NCBI GenBank assembly: GCA_012727555.1
Contig: JAAYGT010000124.1
Span: forward strand, 1-48,723
Source of the DNA: Alcaligenaceae bacterium
GTDB lineage: Bacteria; Pseudomonadota; Gammaproteobacteria; Burkholderiales; Burkholderiaceae_B
Direction of reading: 5' to 3'
DNA length: 48,723 bases
This document shows, piece after piece, positions 1 through 10,412 of this stretch (positions are counted from its first letter, which is position 1; every line of letters starts with the position of its first letter). Position numbers and translations under genes: made by a program. Below the pieces are notes generated by a model. That model did not search any database. It was not told the DNA's origin and saw only the letters and a list, made by a program, of their open reading frames with translations.

Positions 1-2
1 GG

Positions 3-77
3 GCCATTCTTTTGTCAACCCTGCTGTCGCTGCTGACGGTATCACTACTGGTGGCCTGGCTCGGTCCGGCCTCCTGA
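3..77 (+). CDS. C-terminal fragment of a membrane protein (partial)
   Basis: The frame that ends in TGA at 75-77 is open from the left window edge and encodes 24 residues, nearly all hydrophobic (Leu, Val, Ser, Ala), ending in Gly-Pro-Ala-Ser. This looks like the last transmembrane helix of an integral membrane protein whose body lies outside the window. The Ser-Thr-Leu-Leu start of the helix recalls the C-terminus of LrgA/CidA-type holin-like proteins, but 24 residues cannot settle a family. The fragment lies on the same strand as glcB, 245 bp upstream of its start, and a separate promoter lies between them. Confidence 0.45.
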   Translation, partial: AILLSTLLSLLTVSLLVAWLGPAS

Positions 78-192
78 AACATCTTAAACTCCTGCAACTC
101 CTGCAACACCTGAGCAAACTGTTGGCACTTGCCAAGATGCTCACGCCTCAATTCAATACTTTTAATATCAAGTGATTAAACTTTTACTGGTA

Positions 193-221
193 TTGAGTAC
201 AAAATAGTTAAGAACGATAAT
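193..221 (+). promoter_or_regulatory. Sigma-70 promoter of glcB
   Basis: A TTGAGT -35 box (193-198) and a GATAAT -10 box (216-221) are separated by exactly 17 bp, inside the only AT-rich stretch of the region (about 150-232). Transcription would start near 228, giving a leader of about 95 nt before the glcB ATG at 323. The rest of 78-322 holds no gene that I can see. Confidence 0.65.
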
Positions 222-322
222 GAACTCATGACATGATGCACAGCAACAAGGCGGGCATTACCCTGCCGTGTAGCCTGACTCACCCCGGTCAACGCCATTC
301 ACACCGACTCCAGGAACGAACC

Positions 323-2488
323 ATGACCCAGCGCACCCAAGTCCATCAGTTGCAGGTTGCCACCGAACTGTACAACTTCATCCAGAACGAAGCTCTACCC
401 GGCACCGGCGTCAATGCCGAGGCCTTCTGGCAAGGCGTGAACAGCCTGATCCACGATCTTGCACCGCGCAATCGCGCCTTGCTGGCCGAACGCGACCGCA
501 TCCAGGCCGAACTCGACACCTGGTACCGCAGCAATCCCGGCCCCATTCGCGACATGGGTGCCTATAAAGCGTTTTTACGGTCCATCGGCTACCTGAAAGA
601 CGCCCCGGCACAGGTTCAGGTCAACACCACACGCATCGACACCGAAATCTCGCAGCAAGCCGGCCCGCAACTGGTGGTTCCCATCACCAATGCGCGTTAT
701 GCCCTGAACGCGGCCAATGCGCGCTGGGGCAGCCTGTACGATGCCCTGTACGGTACCGATGCCCTTTCCGAAGAAGACGGCGCCACGCGCGCCGGCGGCT
801 ACAACCCGGTGCGCGGCGCCAAGGTCATTGCCTATGCCCGCCAGTTCCTCGACAGCAGCATCCCGTTGGCCCAGGGCTCGCACGCAAATGCCACACGCTA
901 TGCCGTGGTGAACGGTGCCCTGCAGGTCACCCTGGAAAACGGCACTCACACGGGCCTGGCCAATACCGCCGCCCTGCTGGGTTACCGCGGCCAGGCCGAA
1001 ACGCCGGACGCCCTGATTTTCGTTCACAACGGCCTGCACTTCGAACTCCAGATCGACCCGTCCAACCCCATCGGCCAGCAAGACAAAGCCGGTGTGAAAG
1101 ACATCGTGCTGGAATCAGCCATCACCACCATCATGGATTGCGAAGACTCCGTAGCCACGGTCGATGCCGAAGACAAAGTGGTTGCCTACCGCAACTGGCT
1201 GGGCCTTATGAATGGCACCCTTGCCGAAGACGTGAGCAAAGGCGGCAAAACCTTCACCCGCACCCTGAACGAAGACCGCCACTACACGGACCTGCACGGC
1301 GCCGCGCAAACACTGCATGGCCGCTCGCTCATGTTCATCCGTAACGTGGGCCACCTCATGACCAACCCCGCCATCCTGGATGCCAACGGCGCCGAGGTGC
1401 CCGAAGGCATCATGGACGCCATTTTCACGTCGCTCATCGCCCTGCACGACCAGAAACGCCGCGCCAATTCCCGCGCCGGCTCCATCTACATCGTGAAGCC
1501 CAAAATGCATGGCCCTGACGAAGTCGCCTTCGCCCACGAAATTTTCAGCCGCACCGAAGCCCTGCTGGGCCTGGAACCCGGCACCATCAAAATGGGCATC
1601 ATGGACGAAGAACGCCGCACCAGCGTCAACCTGAAGGCCTGCATCGCGCAAGCCAGCACACGCGTTGCCTTCATCAACACCGGCTTTCTGGATCGCACCG
1701 GCGATGAAATGCATACCTCCATGGAAGCGGGCCCCATGGTGCGCAAGGGCGACATGAAACGCAGCGCCTGGATCGATGCCTACGAACGCAACAACGTGCA
1801 AACCGGCCTGGCTTGCGGCCTGCGCGGCAAGGCACAGATCGGCAAAGGCATGTGGGCCATGCCCGACCTGATGGCCGCCATGCTGGAACAGAAAATCGGC
1901 CACCTGAGAGCCGGCGGCAACACAGCCTGGGTGCCCTCGCCCACTGCCGCCACGCTGCACGCCCTGCACTACCATCAGGTCAGCGTGCAAGACATCCAGC
2001 GCGGCATGGAAGGGCAGCATGAAGATTTGCTCGACAGCCTGCTCACCATTCCAGTCGCTGCCGAACCCGCCTGGAACGCCCAGGAAATCCAGGAAGAGCT
2101 CGACAACAATGCCCAGGGGATTCTGGGCTACGTAGTGCGCTGGGTCGATCAAGGCATCGGGTGCTCCAAGGTACCCGACATCCACAACGTTGGCCTCATG
2201 GAAGACCGCGCCACCCTGCGTATTTCCAGCCAGCACATGGCCAACTGGCTGCGCCATGGTGTGGTCACGAAGGAACAGGTCACCGAAACCCTGCAGCGCA
2301 TGGCGGCCGTGGTTGACCAGCAAAACGCCGGCGACCCTGCCTACCGCCCCATGGCCGGCCACTTTGAAACGTCCATGGCCTACAAGGCCGCCAGCGATCT
2401 GGTCTTCAAGGGCCTGGAACAGCCCAACGGCTACACCGAACCCCTGCTGCACCACTGGCGCCAGGAAGTGAAGGCCGCCCACGCCTGA
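323..2488 (+). CDS. glcB: Malate synthase G
   Basis: Condenses glyoxylate with acetyl-CoA to malate, the second glyoxylate-shunt step, in the cytoplasm as a monomer. The 721 residues match the length of the G isoform (about 723), not the shorter A isoform. Family hallmarks visible are the acidic cluster [10 protein letters not shown] (about 426-435), which contains the acetyl-CoA/Mg site glutamate, and [12 protein letters not shown] (about 626-637), whose Asp628 corresponds to the catalytic base Asp631 of the E. coli enzyme. The frame is open back to 233, but the ATG at 323 is preferred. It sits behind AGGAA (312-316) and gives the normal [12 protein letters not shown]-terminus. The gene stands alone between its own promoter and a strong terminator. 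No glc operon genes or isocitrate lyase are nearby. Confidence 0.97.
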   Translation: MTQRTQVHQLQVATELYNFIQNEALPGTGVNAEAFWQGVNSLIHDLAPRNRALLAERDRIQAELDTWYRSNPGPIRDMGAYKAFLRSIGYLKDAPAQVQVNTTRIDTEISQQAGPQLVVPITNARYALNAANARWGSLYDALYGTDALSEEDGATRAGGYNPVRGAKVIAYARQFLDSSIPLAQGSHANATRYAVVNGALQVTLENGTHTGLANTAALLGYRGQAETPDALIFVHNGLHFELQIDPSNPIGQQDKAGVKDIVLESAITTIMDCEDSVATVDAEDKVVAYRNWLGLMNGTLAEDVSKGGKTFTRTLNEDRHYTDLHGAAQTLHGRSLMFIRNVGHLMTNPAILDANGAEVPEGIMDAIFTSLIALHDQKRRANSRAGSIYIVKPKMHGPDEVAFAHEIFSRTEALLGLEPGTIKMGIMDEERRTSVNLKACIAQASTRVAFINTGFLDRTGDEMHTSMEAGPMVRKGDMKRSAWIDAYERNNVQTGLACGLRGKAQIGKGMWAMPDLMAAMLEQKIGHLRAGGNTAWVPSPTAATLHALHYHQVSVQDIQRGMEGQHEDLLDSLLTIPVAAEPAWNAQEIQEELDNNAQGILGYVVRWVDQGIGCSKVPDIHNVGLMEDRATLRISSQHMANWLRHGVVTKEQVTETLQRMAAVVDQQNAGDPAYRPMAGHFETSMAYKAASDLVFKGLEQPNGYTEPLLHHWRQEVKAAHA

Positions 2489-2510
2489 TTTTCAGGTTTC
2501 AAAAACAGTT

Positions 2511-2545
2511 CAGCCCCTGATGGCAGGCATCAGGGGCTGTTTTTT
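2511..2545 (+). terminator. Intrinsic terminator after glcB
   Basis: A perfect 12-bp stem (CAGCCCCTGATG at 2511-2522 with CATCAGGGGCTG at 2528-2539) closes a 5-nt loop and is followed by six T residues (2540-2545). It lies 22 bp after the glcB stop. On the minus strand the stem is followed, after a 5-nt offset, by five T residues, so it may also weakly terminate ssb. Confidence 0.9.
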
Positions 2546-2585
2546 ATTGAACTACCCACGTTTGAACCGCAAACGCAGTGCAGGC

Positions 2586-3086
2586 TCAGAACGGAATGTC
2601 GTCGTCCATATCAGCCAGGTTGGCGGCTGCAGGCGCCTGGGGTGCCGCCGGACGCGGCTGGGCCGGGCGCGCCGCACGCGGTGCCGGGGCCGATTGACCG
2701 AAGTCGTCGCCACCCATGCCGCCCCCCATGCTGCCACCCTCCATGGAATCACGCCCGCCCAGCATCTGCATCTGGTCAGCCACGATGTCGGTGCTGTAAC
2801 GGTCTTGACCGGTTTCCTTGTCTTGCCATTTACGCGTTTTCAGGCGGCCTTCCACATACACGGAGCGCCCTTTTTTAAGGTATTCACCGGCAATTTCGGC
2901 CAGACGGTTGTAGAACACCACACGGTGCCATTCCGTTTCTTCGCGTTTTTCGCCAGTCGCCTTGTCTTTCCAGGTGGACGTGGTGGCAATGGACACGTTG
3001 CAGATGGCGGCGCCATCGGGGCTGTAACGCACTTCGGGATCACGCCCCAGATTGCCGACGAGAATGACTTTATTGACTGATGCCAT
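2586..3086 (-). CDS. ssb: Single-stranded DNA-binding protein
   Basis: Binds single-stranded DNA as a tetramer during replication, recombination and repair. The 166 residues divide into an OB-fold (about 1-110: start [20 protein letters not shown], core [21 protein letters not shown]), a Gly/Pro/Ala-rich linker (about 112-155), and the acidic tip DMDDDIPF. That tip is the universal docking site for SSB partners. The ATG at 3086 follows AAAGG with a 7-nt spacing. The arrangement ssb - MFS gene - uvrA resembles the uvrA/ssb neighbourhood of other proteobacteria, with the exporter between them. I found no LexA-like operator upstream. Confidence 0.97.
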   Translation of the reverse strand: MASVNKVILVGNLGRDPEVRYSPDGAAICNVSIATTSTWKDKATGEKREETEWHRVVFYNRLAEIAGEYLKKGRSVYVEGRLKTRKWQDKETGQDRYSTDIVADQMQMLGGRDSMEGGSMGGGMGGDDFGQSAPAPRAARPAQPRPAAPQAPAAANLADMDDDIPF

Positions 3087-3182
3087 GACAGAACCTTTAA
3101 ACTTGAAGTGGATGCGCCATTATCGGCGATCCGGTAATGGACTGCCACCCGCCGGGAACCGGCAGAGTGGACAAATTTGCGG

Positions 3183-4421
3183 TCAGGAACCCGAATGGGT
3201 CGCTTTCGACACAGGCTGGAAGGATGGACGGAAACCCAGCGCAGTCAGCAGCCACAGCAAGGCCAGGCCGGCCGCCAGCATGAACACACCGTCCACACTG
3301 ACACGCGCCGACAACAAACCGCCCAGGGCGCCACCGGCAAACACCCCCAATGACTGGGCGGTGTTGTAAAACCCCAGCGCCAACCCCTTGTACTGTGCCG
3401 GTGCTTCGCGGGAAACCAGGGAAGGCTGCAAGGCCTCAAGAATATTGAAGGCCACAAAAAACAGCAACAGCGCCAGCACCAACGTGGCAAAACCCTGGCG
3501 GGCAAACGGCAGGGCCAGCATCACAAGCAATAAAAGTGCAATGGCAGCCAGCAGAACCTGCGGGTGCACGCGCCGCGTTTCTGTATAGAACACGGCCGGC
3601 ACCATAAACACAAACGACCCCAGAATGACCGGCAGGTACACCTGCCACAACGATGAAGCATCGTACCCGCCACGCTCGGCCAGCAGGCCGGGGGCCACCA
3701 TGAACACCGCCATCAGAATGGCATGCAGGCAGAACACCCCAAAATTCAAGCGCAACAGGCCTGTATGCGCCAAGACATCGCGAGCCCGCGCACCGGACAT
3801 GGCCTGTTGAACAGCCGGCACAACCGGCACCGCAAAGGTAGCCAGCAGCAGGCACACAAACCCCAGCAGGCTGATCGCCCAGAACAGGCCCGACAAGCCG
3901 AACCAGCCCACCAGCACGGGTGAAAGCACCAGCGAAGCGGCAAACGACAACCCGATGGAGCCCCCCACCATGGCCATGGCCCGAGTGCGCACTTCCGGAC
4001 GGGTGGCATCGGCCACCCAGGCCGTGATGGCGGCAGAAATGGCACCCAGGCCCTGCAACACGCGCCCCACGATGATGCCATCAACAGACTGGGCCAAGGC
4101 ACAGACCACACCCCCCAGAATGAACAGCACCATGCCCGCCATGATGACCGGCCGACGGCCAAAACGGTCGGACGCCATCCCCAGAGGAATCTGCAAGACC
4201 GCCTGGGCCAGGCCGTACGCACCCAGGGCAAGACCCACTTTCAGAGCATCGTTGCCACCCGGCAGGCTGGTGGCAGCCACCGCAAAAACCGGGGTCAGCA
4301 AAAACAGCCCCAGCATGCGCGACGCAAACAGCAGCGCCAGCATCATGCTGGCGCGACGCTCAAGGGGACTGAGTTTCAGACGGGGCCGGGCAGAAGAAGA
4401 TGCAGTCGCGGAAACGCTCAT
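3183..4421 (-). CDS. MFS transporter, drug-efflux type
   Basis: A major facilitator superfamily permease of 412 residues with about 12 hydrophobic segments. The loop between helices 2 and 3 carries MASDRFGRRPVIMAG, the MFS motif A of proton-coupled antiporters. The helix 5 region (SIGLSFAASLVLSPVLVGWFG) resembles the antiporter motif C area. The closest described groups are drug:H+ exporters such as the YajR and Bcr types, but the substrate cannot be read from sequence. The frame extends to a GTG at 4466. I chose the ATG at 4421 because it gives a normal short N-terminus (MSVSATASSS), although neither start has a good ribosome site. It is divergent from uvrA (130 bp between starts) and 96 bp upstream of ssb on the same strand. 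Confidence 0.85.
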   Translation of the reverse strand: MSVSATASSSARPRLKLSPLERRASMMLALLFASRMLGLFLLTPVFAVAATSLPGGNDALKVGLALGAYGLAQAVLQIPLGMASDRFGRRPVIMAGMVLFILGGVVCALAQSVDGIIVGRVLQGLGAISAAITAWVADATRPEVRTRAMAMVGGSIGLSFAASLVLSPVLVGWFGLSGLFWAISLLGFVCLLLATFAVPVVPAVQQAMSGARARDVLAHTGLLRLNFGVFCLHAILMAVFMVAPGLLAERGGYDASSLWQVYLPVILGSFVFMVPAVFYTETRRVHPQVLLAAIALLLLVMLALPFARQGFATLVLALLLFFVAFNILEALQPSLVSREAPAQYKGLALGFYNTAQSLGVFAGGALGGLLSARVSVDGVFMLAAGLALLWLLTALGFRPSFQPVSKATHSGS

Positions 4422-4551
4422 TGGAAATTGAAAAGCAGAACAGAAAAGAAAAACGGGGCATGCCACAGGACCATGCCCGACAGACAGACCTGCGCCGGAC
4501 AGAACGGCGCGTTATAGTAGCAAGTTAGCCTATCAAACAGATGCCAAGTCG

Positions 4552-7428
4552 ATGGAAGCCATACGCATTCGGGGCGCCCGTACGCATAACCTGAAAAACA
4601 TTTCCGTAGACCTGCCACGCCACAAACTGGTGGTCGTGACCGGGCTGTCGGGTTCAGGGAAATCGTCGCTGGCGTTCGACACACTGTACGCAGAAGGCCA
4701 GCGACGCTACGTGGAAAGCCTGTCGGCCTACGCACGCCAGTTTCTGCAACTGATGGACAAACCCGATGTCGACCTGATCGAAGGGTTGTCACCCGCCATT
4801 TCCATTGAACAAAAATCGGCCGGCCACAACCCCAGGTCCACCGTTGGCACCATCACGGAAATCCACGACTACCTGCGACTATTGTACGCCCGCGTGGGTA
4901 CCCCTTATTGCCCGGAACACGGCCTGCCGTTACAAGCCCAAACCGTCAGCCAGATCGTTGACAAACTGCTTGAATGGCCTGAAGACACCCGGGTGGCCCT
5001 GCTGGCACCGCTGGCCCGTGCGCGCAAAGGCAGCTTCGAAGAGGAATGTGCCAGCCTGCAGGCCCAGGGCTTCGTTCGGCTGCGGGTCGATGGCCGCATG
5101 CTCACCCTCGATGAACTGCCGGAACTGAAAAAAACCGACAAACACGACTTCGATGTCGTGATCGACCGTCTGCGCATCCGCCCCGAGATCAAGCAAAGGC
5201 TGGCAGAAAGCGTGGAAACCGCCCTGAAACTGGCGCAGGGGCGTGTTCTGGCCCTGAATATGGATACCGAACAGGAACACCCGTTCTCCAGCCACTATGC
5301 GTGCCCCGTCTGCCAGCACAGCCTGACCGAACTGGAACCGCGCCTGTTCAGTTTCAACAACCCGATCGGTGCCTGTCCGGAATGCGATGGTCTGGGCCAT
5401 GTTGAAGTCTTCGACCCCAAACGGGTAGTTGCTTTTCCTGAGCTAAGCCTGGCCAGCGGTGCCATTGCCGGCTGGGACAAACGCAACGCGTTCACCCACA
5501 CCTTGCTCAGCAGCCTGGCCGCGCATTATCAGTTTGACCTCGATACACCCTTCGAAACATTGCCGGACACCATTCGCCACTATGTGCTGTACGGATCGGG
5601 CACCGAGGAAATTTCCTTTCTCTACCTCAATGAAAAGGGCAAAACGACTGTTCGCAAACATCCGTTCGAAGGTGTGATCCCCAACCTGGAACGCCGCTGG
5701 CGTGAAACCGACTCCAGCGCCGTGCGTGAAGAACTCGGCAAATACCGCCATGTCCAGAACTGCCCGGCCTGCAACGGCTCACGCCTGCGGCAGGAAGCCC
5801 GCCATGTGCTGATCGGCAATGAACCCGGCACCAGCGAACGACGCGGCAAAGCCATCTTCGAAGTGGAAGCGTTATCACTGGCCGACTGCCTGGCCTGGTT
5901 TCAGGCGCTGGTGATCCAGGGCGCACGGCGCGAGGTGGCCGAACGGATCGTGCGCGAAATCGAAGCCCGGCTGCAATTCCTGAACAACGTAGGGCTGAAT
6001 TACTTGTCGCTTGACCGCAGCGCCGACACCATTTCCGGCGGCGAGGCCCAGCGCATACGCCTGGCCAGCCAGATCGGCTCCGGTCTTACCGGTGTCATGT
6101 ATGTGCTTGATGAACCATCCATCGGACTGCACCAGCGTGACAACGACCGGCTGATCCTGACCCTGCAACAGCTGCGCAACCTGGGCAACAGCGTCATTGT
6201 GGTTGAACACGACGAAGACATGATCCGGGCGGCTGACTTTGTTCTCGACATGGGCCCGGGTGCCGGCGAGCATGGCGGTTGCATCGTGGCCGCAGGAACT
6301 CCGGGCGAACTGGCCAAACACCCTGACTCGCTCACCGGACACTACCTGAGCGGACGCAAACGCATCGAACTGCCCCGGCGTCGGCCCGTCGACGACACCC
6401 TGCCCCACCTTGTTCTGCACGGCTGTTCAGGCAACAACCTGAAAAATGTCACCCTGAGCATTCCTTCCGGTCGTTTCGTCTGCATCACCGGGGTATCCGG
6501 CTCCGGGAAATCCACACTCATCAACGACACGCTGGCCAAAGTGGCGGCACAGCAATTGCACCGCGCCCACGCAGAACCGGCCCCCTATGAAAGCATCGAA
6601 GGCCTGAACCATTTCGACAAAATCATCAATGTCGACCAAAGCGCCATCGGGCGTACGCCCCGCAGCAACCCGGCCACCTACACAGGCATGTTCACCGGCA
6701 TACGGGAACTGTTTGCCGGTGTCCCTGAAGCCCGGGTACGCGGCTACGATCCGGGCCGCTTTTCCTTCAATGTCAAGGGCGGACGCTGCGAAGCCTGCCA
6801 GGGCGACGGCGTGGTAAAGGTTGAAATGCATTTTCTGCCCGACATGTACGTACCCTGTGATGTCTGCAAGGGCAAACGCTACAACCGGGAAACGCTGGAT
6901 ATCCGCTATCGCGGACGCACAATCAGCGAAGTGCTTGATCTGACGGTTGAACAGGCGCTGGGCTACTTCGACGCTGTTCCCGCCATTGCCCGCAAGTTAT
7001 CCACCCTGATGGATGTCGGCCTGTCGTACATACGGCTGGGGCAAAGCGCCACCACGCTGTCAGGCGGCGAGGCCCAACGGGTGAAACTTTCGCTGGAATT
7101 GTCGCGGCGCAGCACAGGGCGTACCTTGTACATCCTTGACGAACCCACCACCGGCCTGCATTTCCAGGACATTGCCTTGTTGCTTGATGTCCTGCAAAAA
7201 CTGGTCGACAGCGGCAATACTGTGGTAGTGATCGAACATAATCTGGATGTCATCAAGACAGCCGACTGGCTGATTGACATGGGCCCTGAAGGCGGTCAGG
7301 GTGGCGGCATGATCGTTGCCCAAGGCACCCCGGAAACCGTGGCAGCCAGCCCGGCCAGCCACACTGGCCGCTACCTGCGTCCCCTGCTGGATCAGGCAGA
7401 AAAACCACTGCCCATACGAAACACCTGA
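4552..7428 (+). CDS. uvrA: Excinuclease ABC subunit A
   Basis: The damage-recognition ATPase of nucleotide excision repair, which loads UvrB onto lesions. The 958 residues carry two ABC ATPase modules: Walker [10 protein letters not shown] near residue 32 and GVSGSGKST near 646, with signature motifs [10 protein letters not shown] (about 500) and [10 protein letters not shown] (about 840). Two four-cysteine zinc modules are visible (CPVC...CPEC near 250-280 and CEAC...CDVC near 745-775). The start [17 protein letters not shown] is standard. The last 37 bp overlap the 3' end of dgt on the other strand, so no separate terminator exists. No LexA box (CTG-N10-CAG type) is visible upstream, so SOS control is not supported here. 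Confidence 0.98.
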   Translation: MEAIRIRGARTHNLKNISVDLPRHKLVVVTGLSGSGKSSLAFDTLYAEGQRRYVESLSAYARQFLQLMDKPDVDLIEGLSPAISIEQKSAGHNPRSTVGTITEIHDYLRLLYARVGTPYCPEHGLPLQAQTVSQIVDKLLEWPEDTRVALLAPLARARKGSFEEECASLQAQGFVRLRVDGRMLTLDELPELKKTDKHDFDVVIDRLRIRPEIKQRLAESVETALKLAQGRVLALNMDTEQEHPFSSHYACPVCQHSLTELEPRLFSFNNPIGACPECDGLGHVEVFDPKRVVAFPELSLASGAIAGWDKRNAFTHTLLSSLAAHYQFDLDTPFETLPDTIRHYVLYGSGTEEISFLYLNEKGKTTVRKHPFEGVIPNLERRWRETDSSAVREELGKYRHVQNCPACNGSRLRQEARHVLIGNEPGTSERRGKAIFEVEALSLADCLAWFQALVIQGARREVAERIVREIEARLQFLNNVGLNYLSLDRSADTISGGEAQRIRLASQIGSGLTGVMYVLDEPSIGLHQRDNDRLILTLQQLRNLGNSVIVVEHDEDMIRAADFVLDMGPGAGEHGGCIVAAGTPGELAKHPDSLTGHYLSGRKRIELPRRRPVDDTLPHLVLHGCSGNNLKNVTLSIPSGRFVCITGVSGSGKSTLINDTLAKVAAQQLHRAHAEPAPYESIEGLNHFDKIINVDQSAIGRTPRSNPATYTGMFTGIRELFAGVPEARVRGYDPGRFSFNVKGGRCEACQGDGVVKVEMHFLPDMYVPCDVCKGKRYNRETLDIRYRGRTISEVLDLTVEQALGYFDAVPAIARKLSTLMDVGLSYIRLGQSATTLSGGEAQRVKLSLELSRRSTGRTLYILDEPTTGLHFQDIALLLDVLQKLVDSGNTVVVIEHNLDVIKTADWLIDMGPEGGQGGGMIVAQGTPETVAASPASHTGRYLRPLLDQAEKPLPIRNT

Positions 7429-8534
7429 TCGTGCTCGCGAATGGCGTGACGATCGGTCATGCCGGCAATGTAATCGGCAATGGCGCGCGCCTGCTCGTTG
7501 GGATCGTCACGCCGGTGCTTTGAGGCCAGCAAACGCGGATCCTGAAAGAAAGCCGTGAACAGATCACGCACAATGGTCTGCGCTTTGTAGGTCATGCGCA
7601 TGACCCGGTAATGACGGTACAGGTTTTCCATCAGGAAACGCTTGAGGTCATTGGCCTGCTGCCGTATGGTCGGCGAAAAAGCCGCCAGAACAGGGGCTGC
7701 ACGCACGTCATCAGCCGATGCAGGCGCATGATCGCGAATATTCGCCAACGTGGTTTCGGTCAGATCAATGATCAGCGTATTGATCATGGCCCGGGTTATT
7801 TCAGGCACCAGCCTGCGCGGATCAATGCCGGGGCAAGCCTGTACCACCCGGGCATGGTGTGAGGCAAACAGTTCCAGATTCAATAGTTGATCAATACTGA
7901 TCAGCCCGGAACGCAGACCATCATCGATATCGTGATTGTTATAGGCAATTTCATCGGCCAGGTTGGTTATCTGGGCCTCAAGGGAGGGCCGGGTACGTGT
8001 CAGAAAGCGTTCGCCGACATCACCCAGTGTTCGGGCATGCGCCGCCGAACAATGCTTCAGAATACCTTCGCGCGTTTCGAAACACAGGTTCAGGCCGTTG
8101 AAGGCCGCATAGCGCTCTTCCAGCGCATCAACGATACGTAAACTTTGCAGATTATGTTCGAACCCGCCGGCCCCCGGGGCCAATTCACGCATGCAGTCAT
8201 GCAGGGCATCCTGACCAGCGTGACCAAACGGGGTGTGGCCCAGATCATGGGCCAGTGCAATGGCCTCGACCAGATCCTCATGCAACCCCAGATTGCGGGC
8301 CAGCGTACGGGCAATCTGGGCCACTTCCAGACTGTGTGTCAGGCGCGTACGAAAAAGATCGCCTTCGTGGTTGATGAACACCTGGGTTTTGTACTCAAGC
8401 AGGCGAAAGGCATTGCAATGCACAATGCGGTCACGGTCGCGCTGGAAAGCATTACGGCCGGCTGGCGGGGGTTCTTCATATCGCCGCCCTCTGGAGAGTT
8501 CCGGATGGCAGGCATAGGCGGCAAGCATGGACAT
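7392..8534 (-). CDS. dgt: dGTPase-like HD-domain triphosphohydrolase
   Basis: Deoxyguanosinetriphosphate triphosphohydrolase-like protein. Family members hydrolyse dNTPs to nucleoside and triphosphate and help set dNTP pools. It is about 380 residues, the length of the short (type 2) group. The HD metal site is seen as the His in [15 protein letters not shown] followed by [16 protein letters not shown]. The frame is open to 8630, but ATG 8534 has a GGAGG ribosome site 8 nt upstream (8543-8547), and the family N-terminus matches [18 protein letters not shown]. It is the last gene of aroK-aroB-dgt, 73 bp after aroB. Its final codons lie inside uvrA on the opposite strand and encode a tail (RMGSGFSA) beyond the conserved C-terminal region. 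Confidence 0.92.
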   Translation of the reverse strand: MSMLAAYACHPELSRGRRYEEPPPAGRNAFQRDRDRIVHCNAFRLLEYKTQVFINHEGDLFRTRLTHSLEVAQIARTLARNLGLHEDLVEAIALAHDLGHTPFGHAGQDALHDCMRELAPGAGGFEHNLQSLRIVDALEERYAAFNGLNLCFETREGILKHCSAAHARTLGDVGERFLTRTRPSLEAQITNLADEIAYNNHDIDDGLRSGLISIDQLLNLELFASHHARVVQACPGIDPRRLVPEITRAMINTLIIDLTETTLANIRDHAPASADDVRAAPVLAAFSPTIRQQANDLKRFLMENLYRHYRVMRMTYKAQTIVRDLFTAFFQDPRLLASKHRRDDPNEQARAIADYIAGMTDRHAIREHDQVFRMGSGFSA

Positions 8535-8607
8535 GAGATGAACCTCCGACGGGATGATCTGGAAAACACCGGACCCGGGGCGGAGGGTCCGGGCAAAAAC
8601 AAGCAGG

Positions 8608-9687
8608 TCAGACCTGTGGAATACGCTCAAGCACGGCGTTCAGGGCATCATCGGGCACGGCACGGGAAACCGCCTTGCCCAGTTCTTCAAGCACCACGAA
8701 ACGCAACTGGCCACCTTCCGCTTTTTTATCGACGCGCATCAGGTCGATCCAGCGTTCGGCGCCAAGGTCGGGCGCCTGAACCGGGCACCCGATGGCCTGC
8801 ACCAGGGCACGCACGCGCTCAACCACCGACGCCGGCAAACCATACACACGCGCCGACAGTTCAGCCGCCAGCACCATGCCACAGCCCACGGCCTCGCCGT
8901 GCAGCCAGGTACCATACCCCAGACCGGCCTCGATGGCATGGCCGAAGGTATGACCAAAATTCAGAATAGCCCGCAAACCGGATTCGCGTTCATCCTGGGA
9001 CACCACCCAGGCCTTGAGTTCGCACGAACGCTGAATGGCATACGCCATGGCTGCCGGATCACGGTTACGCAATGCCTGCACGTTTTCTTCACACCAGGCG
9101 AAGAAGTCCGCATCGATGATCAGACCATATTTGATGACCTCGGCAAGACCAGCCGCAATTTCACGATCGGGCAGTGTGGCCAGCACCCGGGTGTCGATGG
9201 CCACGGCAACCGGCTGGTAAAACGCACCGATCATGTTCTTGCCCAGCGGGTGGTTGATGGCGGTTTTGCCACCGACCGAGGAATCGACCTGGGCCAGCAA
9301 CGTAGTGGGTACCTGAATAAAACGGACACCGCGCATGTAACAGGCCGCCGCAAACCCCACCATGTCGCCGATCACCCCGCCCCCCAGCGCCACCAGCACC
9401 GCCTTGCGGTCGAGCTGATGTTGCAGCAGCACATCGAAAATACGGTTCAGGGTTTCCCAGGTTTTGTACTGCTCGCCATCGGGCAATTCGATACGGATGA
9501 CTGGCTTTCCGCTACGCTGCAGGGCTTCCATGACCGTGTCGCCATACAAGGCAGCGATGGTTGGATTAGTGACCAGCGCAATAGCCGTGGCATTACCCGG
9601 AATAAGGGCATCCAGGCCCCCCAGCTGGCCAGGCTCAATGGTGATCGGGTAATTCCCGCCAGGCGTTTCAACGTGAACAATGCTCAT
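8608..9687 (-). CDS. aroB: 3-dehydroquinate synthase
   Basis: Second shikimate-pathway enzyme. It converts DAHP to 3-dehydroquinate using NAD+ and Zn2+ in the cytoplasm. At 359 residues it is standard length. The NAD-binding segment [13 protein letters not shown] (about 100-112) and the following [20 protein letters not shown] with [12 protein letters not shown] are diagnostic. Zinc-ligand regions include AEVIKYGLI (Glu) and [13 protein letters not shown] (His). The start ATG overlaps the aroK stop by 4 bp (ATGA), indicating translational coupling. Confidence 0.97.
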   Translation of the reverse strand: MSIVHVETPGGNYPITIEPGQLGGLDALIPGNATAIALVTNPTIAALYGDTVMEALQRSGKPVIRIELPDGEQYKTWETLNRIFDVLLQHQLDRKAVLVALGGGVIGDMVGFAAACYMRGVRFIQVPTTLLAQVDSSVGGKTAINHPLGKNMIGAFYQPVAVAIDTRVLATLPDREIAAGLAEVIKYGLIIDADFFAWCEENVQALRNRDPAAMAYAIQRSCELKAWVVSQDERESGLRAILNFGHTFGHAIEAGLGYGTWLHGEAVGCGMVLAAELSARVYGLPASVVERVRALVQAIGCPVQAPDLGAERWIDLMRVDKKAEGGQLRFVVLEELGKAVSRAVPDDALNAVLERIPQV

Positions 9688-10298
9688 GGAGTTGTAACCT
9701 TGTGATTTTGCAGGCGAACCACCAAAGCACGCACCGCCTGCGCGATAGACAATGTACCCGTTTCGAAGGTGATGTCAGCCACACTGTCATAAAGTGGCTC
9801 ACGCTCGACCAGCAGTGAACGCAATTTTTCCTGGGGATTCGCTGTTTGCAACAACGGCCGGTTGCGGTCACGCGCAACGCGCCGATAAAGCTCGTCAGCC
9901 GATGCTTTCAGGTAAATGACAACCCCGCGTTCGCTGAGCATGCGACGGTTTTCTTCGGCCAACACGGCCCCACCCCCGGTAGCCAGTACAATACCCTGTC
10001 TGTGCGAACATTCTTCAAGTGCACAGGTTTCGCGTTTGCGGAACCCTTCTTCGCCTTCAATGTCGAATATCAGGGCAACCCGCACGCCGCAACGGGCTTC
10101 CAGTTCATGATCAAGGTCCAGGAAGTCACGGCCCAGAGCGCGAGCCAGTTGACGCCCTATGGTTGTCTTGCCGGCCCCCATCATGCCCACCAGAAACACC
10201 GGGCAGTTGAAGGGTAGTGCCGCCTGCACCACCGGCAAATCCGATGGGTCGGTTCCCGCTGTATTGACCGCCTCTGCGGCCGATAAATTCTCGTTCAT
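9684..10298 (-). CDS. aroK: Shikimate kinase
   Basis: Phosphorylates shikimate with ATP, the fifth step towards chorismate. The 204 residues include an N-terminal extension of about 30 residues before the core. The P-loop is [11 protein letters not shown] (about 38-48). Other family motifs are the shikimate-binding FLDLDHELE (DxD), the GFRKRE region and the GGGAV loop ([12 protein letters not shown]), with the lid region RDRNRPLL. It is the first gene of aroK-aroB-dgt and divergent from mrcA with 114 bp between starts. In many relatives pilMNOPQ separates aroK from the PBP1a gene. Here nothing does. Confidence 0.95.
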   Translation of the reverse strand: MNENLSAAEAVNTAGTDPSDLPVVQAALPFNCPVFLVGMMGAGKTTIGRQLARALGRDFLDLDHELEARCGVRVALIFDIEGEEGFRKRETCALEECSHRQGIVLATGGGAVLAEENRRMLSERGVVIYLKASADELYRRVARDRNRPLLQTANPQEKLRSLLVEREPLYDSVADITFETGTLSIAQAVRALVVRLQNHKVTTP

Positions 10299-10412
10299 TT
10301 GTGTATTATCCCACTACAATAAAGGCCTGCGCGGCTGTGCGGCACCAACGGGTTACATCGGGCCTGTTCGCCCGGCCCTGTCTGCCTCCGGTTAGACCTA
10401 AAATCGTCCCTG

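Noticed and set aside
233-322. 30-codon N-terminal extension of malate synthase
   Set aside because: Lies in the leader just after the predicted transcription start. The extra residues do not resemble the family, and ATG 323 has the ribosome site.
1115-2482. 455-codon open frame antisense to glcB
   Set aside because: It mirrors the codon bias of a GC-rich gene on the other strand. It has no family resemblance and glcB is unambiguous.
4467-4551. LexA/SOS box upstream of uvrA
   Set aside because: No CTG-N10-CAG-like site was found. Nearby CTG/CAG triplets have the wrong spacing.
8554-9705. 383-codon open frame antisense to aroB
   Set aside because: Shadow of aroB, which has all catalytic motifs.
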